Shown here piece after piece: positions 34,280 to 40,569 of a stretch of 64,000 nt of DNA. Source of the DNA: Pseudochelatococcus sp050946405 (GTDB lineage: Bacteria > Pseudomonadota > Alphaproteobacteria > Rhizobiales > Beijerinckiaceae); contig NZ_JBMNUS010000009.1 of the NCBI RefSeq assembly GCF_050946405.1, forward strand, positions 128,437 through 192,436. Direction: 5' to 3'. Each line of letters begins with the position of its first letter. Position 1 is the stretch's first letter. A program made the translations under genes and the position numbers. Under the pieces are notes generated by a model that did no database searches, had not been told where the DNA came from, and saw only the letters and a program-made list of their open reading frames with translations.

Positions 34280-34291
34280 TAATGTCCGTTA
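34280..34291. promoter_or_regulatory. TetR operator candidate, copy 1
   Basis: taatgtccgtta; 11 of 12 bases match the copy at 34339, and each is partly self-complementary (taa...tta ends). It sits 23 bp upstream of the TetR start and just before a TTGACA -35-like box at 34301. Confidence 0.5.
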
Positions 34292-34338
34292 ATAAACCAC
34301 TTGACAGCCCATGTCCACTTTTCATACCAATCGTTACG

Positions 34339-34350
34339 TAATGACCGTTA
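34339..34350. promoter_or_regulatory. TetR operator candidate, copy 2
   Basis: taatgaccgtta, 59 bp from copy 1 and 65 bp before the SDR start. Placed just after the likely -10 region of a promoter starting at TTGACA 34301-34306, so binding would block transcription of the SDR gene. Confidence 0.5.
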
Positions 34351-34415
34351 TGAAATGGAGCGCAGGCGCTCGCCATGATCGGGCCGTGCCCTGATCGCGC
34401 AATGAAAGGGTTCTC

Positions 34416-35177
34416 ATGTCGAACGTATTCAAGGGCAAGGTCGCACTCGTCACCGGCGGCTCGCGCGGCCTTGGCGCCGCTATCGCGGAGGCGTTTGCCG
34501 ATCGCGGAGCGGATATTGCGATCAGCTACGCAGCCTCGGCCGAAAAGGCGGAGGCTGTCGTGGAGAAGCTCGGGAGCAGGGGCGTCCGCGCGATCGCCAT
34601 CAAAAGCGATCAGGCCGACCTTGCTTCCGCCGGGCCTCTCATCGACTCGGTAATCGCCGAATTCGGCAAGCTCGACATCCTCGTGAACAATGCCGGCATC
34701 GCCATCCAGGGGCATCTTGTAGACGATCCGAACCTTGACGAGGCGAAGTACAATCGCCAGTGGCAAGTCAATGTACTGGGCACGATCGCCAATACGCGCG
34801 CGGCGGCGCGCAGGCTGACGGACGGTGGCCGGATCATCTTCATCGGCTCTCGCCTGGGCACCAACGTGCCTTTTCAGGGGGTCGCCGACTATGCCGGCAC
34901 GAAGACGGCGCTCGTCGGATACGCGAAGGGCATTGCTCGCGATCTCGGCCCCCGCAACATCACGGTGAATGTCGTGCAGCCGGGCATCATGCCGACCGAC
35001 ATGGCGGCGGAGGTTGCCGGCGAACTTCCGGATCGTGACGCCATTCTGGATCTGCATCCGATCCGCCGCATCGCGACGCTGGAAGAAGTGGCGGAAACCG
35101 TCTGCTTCCTTGCCGGCCCGTCTGCGGGCTACATCACCGGCGAGGCCCTGAGCGTTGCCGGCGGTGTGGCGATTTGA
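34416..35177 (+). CDS. Short-chain dehydrogenase/reductase (SDR)
   Basis: The 253-residue protein shows all classical SDR motifs: TGGSRGLG, NNAGIA, the catalytic Ser in FIGSRLG, YAGTK, and the C-terminal SAGYITGEALSVAGG. The length and motif spacing are those of 3-oxoacyl-ACP-reductase-like enzymes. It is divergent from a TetR regulator that probably represses it. Its substrate is unknown, but the arrangement is typical of inducible detoxification reductases. Confidence 0.92.
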   Translation: MSNVFKGKVALVTGGSRGLGAAIAEAFADRGADIAISYAASAEKAEAVVEKLGSRGVRAIAIKSDQADLASAGPLIDSVIAEFGKLDILVNNAGIAIQGHLVDDPNLDEAKYNRQWQVNVLGTIANTRAAARRLTDGGRIIFIGSRLGTNVPFQGVADYAGTKTALVGYAKGIARDLGPRNITVNVVQPGIMPTDMAAEVAGELPDRDAILDLHPIRRIATLEEVAETVCFLAGPSAGYITGEALSVAGGVAI

Positions 35178-35340
35178 GCAAGGAAGATCAAGCTCCCGTC
35201 GATGCCGTTGCGTAATCTGCATCGGCCTGTCCGAACGCAACCGGATCATTCTCGCAGTCGAGGCGACCGGCCATCGGGAGCGCCTTGAAGGCCCGGATGG
35301 CCGTTCGGCTCGTCGTCGGGCCGACGACGGGAATGCCGCC

Positions 35341-35835
35341 TCAGATTAGTTCCGAGGTCATTTCCCGCGCCAGTTCGCCGATCGTCGAACGCAGCCATCT
35401 GTGAGCCGGGTCGTGGCGATAGCGAACGTGCCACGCCATCTGCACCGGAAACCTGCCGAGGTCGACGGGCGCAGGCAGCACCTTCAGGCGCGGATCGTGT
35501 TCGAGTATCCGGCAGACGAGGCGCGGCAGCGTCGCGCAGTAATCCGTGACGGCAAGCATCTCCGGCACGGCGAGGAAGTGCGTGACGGAAACGGCGACCT
35601 CCCGCTTGAGATTTTGCCGCTCCAGCGCCTGGAAGACGCCCGCGCGCAGCCGGCCCGGCGGGAGCACGTTCACATGCTTGAGCCCCTCGTATTGCTCTCG
35701 GGAAATACCGTCTCGAATGTCGGGATGGCCGCTCCGCACCACGCAGGCGAGTCCGTCGTCCAGAAGATGCTGGACGACCAGGCTGTCAGGCGGATCGATG
35801 ATGCGGCCAAACACCATGGCGGTGGTGCCGGAAAT
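35341..35835 (-). pseudogene. LysR-family regulator, C-terminal remnant
   Basis: Reading the minus strand, the frame encodes most of a LysR effector-binding domain: DSLVVQHLLDDGLACVVRSGHP, LPPGRLRAGVFQALERQN, SVTHFLAVPEMLAVTDYCATLPRLVCRIL and a closing FPVQMAWHVRYRHDPAHRWLR. The DNA-binding N-terminal half is absent: upstream of about 35,835 the sequence becomes that of an unrelated gene on the other strand. The boundary position is approximate. It cannot bind DNA and is a remnant. Confidence 0.7.
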
Positions 35836-35839
35836 GACG

Positions 35840-36171
35840 CCGGTCTCGGCAAGTCGATCGCCCTTGTTTGCCATGCACCGGGCGTCCTGCATCGCGTGAC
35901 CAATCCCGACGGCACCCCGTTCGTCAAAGGCCGCTACGTCACCGGCTTCACCAACAGCGAGGAAGCGGCCGTCGGTCTCGCGGATGTCGTGCCCTTCCTG
36001 CTGGAGGACGAGTTCATCAGCCTCGGCGCGGTCTTCTCCAAGGTCAAGGATTGGGGTGTGCACGTCGTCGTTGACGGCGGGCTCATCACCGGCCAGAACC
36101 CGGCGTCGTCGGGCGAGGCGGCGGAGGCGCTTGTCGCTGCTCTGACGCAGACGAAGATCAGGGGCGCCTGA
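35840..36171 (+). pseudogene. DJ-1/PfpI-family protein, C-terminal remnant
   Basis: The frame gives ALVCHAPGVLHRV, with the nucleophile-elbow Cys and following His of the class I glutamine amidotransferase-like DJ-1/PfpI/Hsp31 family, then KGRYVTGFTNSEEAAVGL and VVVDGGLITGQNPASSGEAAEAL at the end. The N-terminal 110-130 residues are missing; the sequence is cut at the same place as the LysR remnant. In intact form these would have been divergent neighbours. Confidence 0.72.
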
Positions 36172-36185
36172 GCGATTGAAACATT

Positions 36186-36218
36186 ACGATCCGCCGGCGG
36201 CTTGCGCCGGCGGATCGT
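36186..36218. terminator. Strong hairpin after the DJ-1/PfpI remnant
   Basis: Perfect 13-bp arms (acgatccgccggc / gccggcggatcgt) with a 7-nt loop, 15 nt after the stop codon. Convergent position with the hydrolase gene at 36330 suggests a shared terminator. Confidence 0.7.
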
Positions 36219-36253
36219 GGACAGACGGGCACCCTGAAGCTTCTTCGTTGAAA

Positions 36254-36336
36254 TGCCAAAACGCTATAAGATTTTGCTTTCAAGCGTTTTATTCAAGCTA
36301 AGGGGGCATCCGCCCTGCTTGAAAGCGCTTCAGGTG
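36254..36336. repeat. Diverged member of the palindromic repeat family, copy D
   Basis: Contains caagcgttttattcaag, a ctaagggggcatccgccctgcttg hairpin, and aaagcgctt, matching the order and spacing of the second half of copy A with different stem bases. It overlaps the last codon and stop of the hydrolase gene (36330-36332). Confidence 0.6.
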
Positions 36337-37214
36337 CGGCCGGGCAGCGCGCGGCCGAGGAAGTTTCGGATCAAGGCCGCGATCTCGCCGGCGTGGGTCT
36401 CCAGGGCGAAATGCCCGGTGTCGAGCAGATGGATTTCGGCGTCGGGAAGGTCGCGCTTGTAAGCTTCCGCGCCCGGCGGAATGAACGCGGGATCGTGGCG
36501 TCCCCAGGCGGCCAGGAACGGCGGGCGATGGTTGCGGAAGTACGACTGGAAGTCCGGGTAGAGCGCCACGTTGTTGCGGTAGTCGCGGATCAGGTCGAGC
36601 TGGATCTCCTCCGCGCCGGGCCGCGCCATGTAGGCGATGTCGAGTTCGTATCCATCCGGCGAGAGAAGTTCCGGCTCGGCCCCGGTGCCGTACTGCCAGT
36701 TCCTGATGGTGTCGGATGACAGCGACGGACGGCAGGCCTCCCGGTTCGCCTCGCTCGGCTCGCGCCAGTAGGCTTCCCACGCTCCCCATTCGTCGCTGAA
36801 GCCCTCGACATAGGCGTTGCCGTTCTGGCTGATGATCGCCGAGACCCGTTCGGGATGACGCATCGCCAGACGCAGACCGACCGGCGCGCCATAGTCGAAG
36901 ATGTAAAGCGCGTAGCGATCGAGCGACAGGGCTTCGGTGAAACCTTCGATGACATCGGCAAGGCGGTCGAAACTGTAGTCGAACGTCCCGCGCGGCGGCG
37001 CCCTGGTCTGACCGAAACCGGGCAGATCGGGCGCGATCACCCGGTAACGATCCGCGAGAAGCGGGATCAGGTCGCGAAACATGTGGCTGGCGGTGGGAAA
37101 GCCGTGCAGCAGCAGGATGACCGGCGCGTCGGCCGGCCCCGCCTCGCGGTAGAAAACGTCCACTTCACCGACTTGCCGGAATTTATACCGTGTTGGCTTG
37201 ATGTTGGATTGCAT
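36330..37214 (-). CDS. Alpha/beta hydrolase of the haloalkane dehalogenase/epoxide hydrolase group
   Basis: The 294-residue enzyme has LLHGFPTASHMFRDLIP (oxyanion HGFP), the nucleophile position filled by Asp in IFDYGAPVG rather than Ser, the acid in WGRHDPAFIPPG and His in DTGHFALE. An Asp nucleophile marks dehalogenases and epoxide hydrolases rather than esterases; the usual Trp after the Asp of dehalogenases is Tyr here, so halide binding is uncertain. It is the last gene of a minus-strand run with two RidA-like genes and a membrane protein. Ribosome binding site ggagga is clear. Confidence 0.88.
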   Translation of the reverse strand: MQSNIKPTRYKFRQVGEVDVFYREAGPADAPVILLLHGFPTASHMFRDLIPLLADRYRVIAPDLPGFGQTRAPPRGTFDYSFDRLADVIEGFTEALSLDRYALYIFDYGAPVGLRLAMRHPERVSAIISQNGNAYVEGFSDEWGAWEAYWREPSEANREACRPSLSSDTIRNWQYGTGAEPELLSPDGYELDIAYMARPGAEEIQLDLIRDYRNNVALYPDFQSYFRNHRPPFLAAWGRHDPAFIPPGAEAYKRDLPDAEIHLLDTGHFALETHAGEIAALIRNFLGRALPGRT

Positions 37215-37262
37215 TTCGGGTGTTCCTCCGAAGATGTGGCAAGGATCGTGCTCCGGTGGCCG

Positions 37263-37661
37263 CTAGACGTGGCCGGGAATGCGCGCGATCACCTTGATCT
37301 CGAAATCGAAGCCCGAGAGCCAGGTGACGCCCACGGCCGTCCAGTTGGGATAGGGAGCTTCGGGGAAGACTTCGCTCTTCACCCGCATGACGGTCTCCAA
37401 TTGTTTTTCCGGGTCCGTGTGGAAGCTCGTCACGTCCACGATATCGTCGACGGTGCAACCGCCGGCGGCGAGGACTGCCTTCAGATTGGCGAACGCCAAC
37501 CGGATCTGGGCTTCGAGATCCGGCTCGGCGGAACCGTCGGGACGGCTGCCGACCTGGCCTGAAACAAACAGCAGATCGCCGGAGCGGATGGCCGCCGAAT
37601 AGCCGTTGATCTCGTAAAGCGCCTGCCGATCGGCGGGAAAGACGGGAGTGCGTTGCGTCAT
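37263..37661 (-). CDS. RidA/YjgF-family protein (first of a tandem pair)
   Basis: The 132-residue protein matches the RidA fold: YSAAIRSGDLLFVSGQVG, AFANLKAVLAAGGCTVDDIVDVTSFHTD and FEIKVIARI at the end. The arginine that canonical RidA enamine/imine deaminases use near the C-terminus is Trp here (YPNWTAVGV), so deaminase activity is doubtful. It lies 48 nt upstream of the hydrolase gene and 66 nt downstream of a second RidA-like gene. Confidence 0.9.
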   Translation of the reverse strand: MTQRTPVFPADRQALYEINGYSAAIRSGDLLFVSGQVGSRPDGSAEPDLEAQIRLAFANLKAVLAAGGCTVDDIVDVTSFHTDPEKQLETVMRVKSEVFPEAPYPNWTAVGVTWLSGFDFEIKVIARIPGHV

Positions 37662-37727
37662 GGTCGGGTCCTCTCGGAATTTGTGCTCGTCAATGAAAGT
37701 GTTGATCGCGGCAGCGAAGTTACACGA

Positions 37728-38129
37728 TCAATGAATGATCGCGGTGACGCGGATCTCGAAACGCATCGTCGGCAGGCCCAAAGCCTCGACCCCTACCTGC
37801 GTCCAGATCGGCGCGTGGTTCGGCATGTATTGGCGGTACAGCCTGACGATCGTCTCGTTGACGATCGGCGGGAAGCCGCCGACATGATACGTGTTCACGT
37901 GCACGACATGGTCCCACGTTGCGCCAGCTGCCGCCAGAATCAATCCGATATTGCGGAAAGCGGCGGCAATCTCTTCATCGATGGCCTCGGGGATTTCCAG
38001 ATCATCGTTCCAGCCGCCCTGACCGGACGTCTCGACCCGGTTCCCGATCTTGACGGCGTTCGAGAAGTGCAGGCTTTCGCGAAATTTTTCGCCGAAGCCG
38101 GGCGTGACGATGAATTCGGGCTTTTCCAT
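37728..38129 (-). CDS. RidA/YjgF-family protein (second of a tandem pair)
   Basis: The start at 38129 follows ggggaga; the 133-residue product begins MEKPEFIVTPGFGEKF. It has a Rid fold (RVETSGQGGWNDD; AFRNIGLILAAAGATWDHVVHVNTYHV; FEIRVTAI). Again the catalytic Arg position is Trp (APIWTQVGV). Sequence differs clearly from its neighbour, so the pair is not a recent duplication. Members of these Rid subfamilies often sit in catabolic operons. Confidence 0.9.
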   Translation of the reverse strand: MEKPEFIVTPGFGEKFRESLHFSNAVKIGNRVETSGQGGWNDDLEIPEAIDEEIAAAFRNIGLILAAAGATWDHVVHVNTYHVGGFPPIVNETIVRLYRQYMPNHAPIWTQVGVEALGLPTMRFEIRVTAIIH

Positions 38130-38152
38130 TGTGTGTCTCCCCATGTCGGAGT

Positions 38153-38728
38153 TCAGCGTCCGGTCATCACGAACGGAAGCACGAGCGAAGCCGCTGCCAG
38201 TGTCGTGCCGGCGACCAGCGAGATTGTCGCGTAGGCGCTGAAGTTACCGCTCGGCATCGTGTCCGCGATGTGAAGCTGCACCGTCGCCACGAGATTATCG
38301 AGAACGATGTCTTCGTTTCTGGCGTCGAACAGTTCCTCCAGTTCCCTTCTGGCTGTCGGAAACGGATCCCGGAGAAGATCGGTCGCGACTTTCGCCGCGA
38401 GAGAAAGAGCCTTCGCGGCCCATAGCGCCGATGCCAGAAGAAGGCCCAGACCGGATAACGCAAGCCCGGCGGGGACGGGCTGCATCCATCCGGCCGCTTG
38501 CGGACTGCCGCGGAGCATCGCCGCGAAGACCGTGACGAAACCGGCCATGGCGGCGATCGATAGCGTCAGCATCACCCTTGTATGAGACACGACGAGCGCG
38601 CGCGAGCCATTGGATTGTTCGAGATAGATCTTCACCAGCGTTTCGAGCGCGAATCTCCTCGCTTCGAACCCCAGGCGGCGATCTTCCTCCTGCATCGCGG
38701 GTGCAGGCGTATCGGATACGGGTCCCAT
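38153..38728 (-). CDS. Three-helix membrane protein of unknown function
   Basis: The 191-residue protein has a charged N-terminal cytoplasmic segment (about 45 residues, EARRFALETLVKIYLEQ), two membrane helices close together (about 50-73 and 85-108), a second soluble segment with an acidic helix (RRELEELFDARNEDIVLDNLVA) and a last helix (about 167-188). I do not recognise the family. The arrangement resembles small two- or three-helix effector-type membrane proteins but that is only a shape. The start is uncertain: ggaga directly abuts the chosen ATG, and a 15-bp tandem repeat lies immediately upstream. It heads the operon with the two RidA genes, 23 nt before the first. Confidence 0.6.
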   Translation of the reverse strand: MGPVSDTPAPAMQEEDRRLGFEARRFALETLVKIYLEQSNGSRALVVSHTRVMLTLSIAAMAGFVTVFAAMLRGSPQAAGWMQPVPAGLALSGLGLLLASALWAAKALSLAAKVATDLLRDPFPTARRELEELFDARNEDIVLDNLVATVQLHIADTMPSGNFSAYATISLVAGTTLAAASLVLPFVMTGR

Positions 38729-38788
38729 TCTCCAAGCGTGCCCTCTCCAAGCGTGCCCTCTTCAAGCGTGCCCTCTTCAAGCGGGTTT
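38729..38788. repeat. 15-bp tandem repeat, four units
   Basis: Units of tctccaagcgtgccc (two exact, one with a single C-to-T change, one ending differently) run right up to the start codon of the membrane-protein gene and contain ggaga on its strand in each unit. Length change would alter that gene's leader. Confidence 0.85.
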
Positions 38789-38825
38789 GCATCGCGAGCG
38801 TCGAAAACTGGCTTGCGCAATTACG

Positions 38826-38837
38826 TAAACACGTTTA
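38826..38837. promoter_or_regulatory. Operator candidate taaacacgttta upstream of the TetR/RND operon
   Basis: Ends taaac/gttta are self-complementary. It differs by one base from the core of the palindrome upstream of ampC (32371-32384). It lies about 50 bp before the TetR start, between divergent genes. Confidence 0.45.
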
Positions 38838-38885
38838 ATAAACAGTGTCAAATAAACACGAGGCCGATGAACGCGAGGATGGACG

Positions 38886-39509
38886 ATGCCGCGACCAGCC
38901 ATGACGCCCGAGCAGACCGAGGAGGTGCGCCGCCGCATTCTTCACGAGGCGGCCTTGATCGTTGCCGAGGAGGGGATCGGCGCGTTGTCCATGCGATACC
39001 TGGCGTCGAAGGTGGGCATGACGGGCGGCGCGCTTTACCGGTATTTCCCGAGCCGGCAGGATCTGATCCTCGCGCATTTCAGCATCGGCATGAACGATCT
39101 CTATGAGCAGTTGATGGCGGGCTGCGTGTCTACCGACCCGCTGACGGCATTGCGGGATTACGCGCTCTCCTACGCGGATTTCGCGCTGTCCGATCCCATC
39201 CGGTTCCGGCTGATGTTTCTGGAGGACAACAAGGCGACCGAGAATGCCGGCGTGAAGGTCGAGACGGTTGCCGCCGTCTATGCGGAGTTCGTCCGGCGCA
39301 TGACGGCCGCCATGGAGGCGCGGGCGCTCGCCGCCGGCGAGCCGAAGCCCACGACCGATGTTCTGTGGGCGGGCCTGCATGGTGCGGTCACGCTTGCCAT
39401 CGTTTCACCGGAAATGGATCTCGGCGAGCCGAGAGCGTTCATCGAGCGAACGGTCGATACCATTCTGAGAGGGCTTTCACGCGAGGAGCGACACCATGGA
39501 TATCCTTAA
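38886..39509 (+). CDS. TetR-family regulator of the second RND system
   Basis: The 207-residue protein carries a TetR helix-turn-helix (LASKVGMTGGALYRYFPSRQDLI) and a C-terminal domain of the WHG type (ADFALSDPIRFRLMFLED). It is the first gene of an operon whose next gene, the adaptor, overlaps it by 14 nt. It probably represses its own operon; a palindrome at 38826 is the likely site. The ribosome binding site gagga is at good spacing. Confidence 0.9.
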   Translation: MPRPAMTPEQTEEVRRRILHEAALIVAEEGIGALSMRYLASKVGMTGGALYRYFPSRQDLILAHFSIGMNDLYEQLMAGCVSTDPLTALRDYALSYADFALSDPIRFRLMFLEDNKATENAGVKVETVAAVYAEFVRRMTAAMEARALAAGEPKPTTDVLWAGLHGAVTLAIVSPEMDLGEPRAFIERTVDTILRGLSREERHHGYP

Positions 39510-40569
39510 ACTCGGTGCGGTCGCGCTCGCGGCCGCGCTTGTCGTCGGCTGTTCCCCGGAGGAGGAGGCGGAGCCCAAAGCTCTCCGCGTCGTCCAGGTC
39601 GTCGAGGCGCGCGCGGAAACCGTCGAGCAGTCGTTCAGCCAGGTCGGCGAGATCCGGCCCTACCACGACACGGCGCTGAGCTTCCGTCTGAACGGGATGC
39701 TCGCGACGAGGCTTCGCCTCGGGGAAACCGTGCGCGAGGGAGACGTGCTGGCGGTTCTGGACAAGCGGCCGGCGGAAAACGACCTGCGCGCCGCGCGGGC
39801 GGAACTGGCGGCGGCGAATGCGGCCCTGTCCCTTGCGGCGCTCTCGTCCGAACGCCAGCGCGTTCTGTTCGAGCGCAATGCGGCCGCGCGCGCCGTCGTG
39901 GAGGATGCGGACGCCAATCTGGCATCGACGCACGCGCGCGTCGATGTCGCGACCGTCGCGGTCGAGCGGGCGGAGGACGCGCTGTCCTACACGGAGCTTC
40001 GCGCCCCCCACGAGGGAACGATCTCGGCCGTCGAGGCCAATCGGGGCGAAGTCGTCGCGGCGGGGCAGGTCGTTCTTCGTCTGGTGACGGAGAATCGGCG
40101 GCATGCGGTGTTCGACGTGCCCGAGGTCCTCTACAGGACGACGCCCGAAGACGCGACGATCACACTGCGACTCGTCACGGATCCCGGCGTCGTCGCCACG
40201 GGAAGGATCGATGAAGTCGCGCCTCAGGCGGACCGGTCGACCCGCAGTTATCGCGTCAAGGTCACGGTGGACGGGAATGGAGCGCCGATGCCGTTCGGGG
40301 CGCCTGTCATCGGCACTCTCGTGTTGGGCAGGGACGCGCTCTTCAAGCTGCCCGCCCCGGCCCTGACGACTTCCGAAAGCGGGTCGGCGGTTTTCGTCGT
40401 CGACGGTCAAACCGGCACGTTGCATCGCCGCCCCGTTCAGGTGTCGCGCTTCGACGAGCGCTTTCTGTATGTGTCGGCCGGGCTGGAGGCGGGAGAGCGC
40501 GTCGCCGTGACGGGTGTCGCGAAATTGCGTGACGGCGAGCAGGTTCGCATTCGTGAAGGGGCGCGCTGA
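39496..40569 (+). CDS. RND efflux adaptor lipoprotein
   Basis: The 357-residue product is a lipoprotein by its lipobox (ALVVGC at 14-19), unlike the adaptor of the first RND system. It has the adaptor layout: SQVGEIRPYHDTALSFRLNGML (lipoyl half), an Ala-rich helical hairpin about residues 95-155, the second lipoyl half (LRAPHEGTISAVEANRGEVV) and beta-barrel segments. It overlaps the TetR stop and is itself joined to the pump gene by TGATG (one-base overlap). It hands substrates from pump to an outer-membrane channel encoded elsewhere; none is present in this operon. Confidence 0.93.
   Translation: MDILKLGAVALAAALVVGCSPEEEAEPKALRVVQVVEARAETVEQSFSQVGEIRPYHDTALSFRLNGMLATRLRLGETVREGDVLAVLDKRPAENDLRAARAELAAANAALSLAALSSERQRVLFERNAAARAVVEDADANLASTHARVDVATVAVERAEDALSYTELRAPHEGTISAVEANRGEVVAAGQVVLRLVTENRRHAVFDVPEVLYRTTPEDATITLRLVTDPGVVATGRIDEVAPQADRSTRSYRVKVTVDGNGAPMPFGAPVIGTLVLGRDALFKLPAPALTTSESGSAVFVVDGQTGTLHRRPVQVSRFDERFLYVSAGLEAGERVAVTGVAKLRDGEQVRIREGAR

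Noticed and set aside
36330..38129. Rut pyrimidine-degradation operon
   Set aside because: Only Rid and hydrolase genes are present; RutA, RutB, RutE, RutF and RutG are missing and the hydrolase has an Asp nucleophile.
38729..38788. CRISPR array
   Set aside because: The units are only 15 bp and contiguous, with no spacers and no cas genes.
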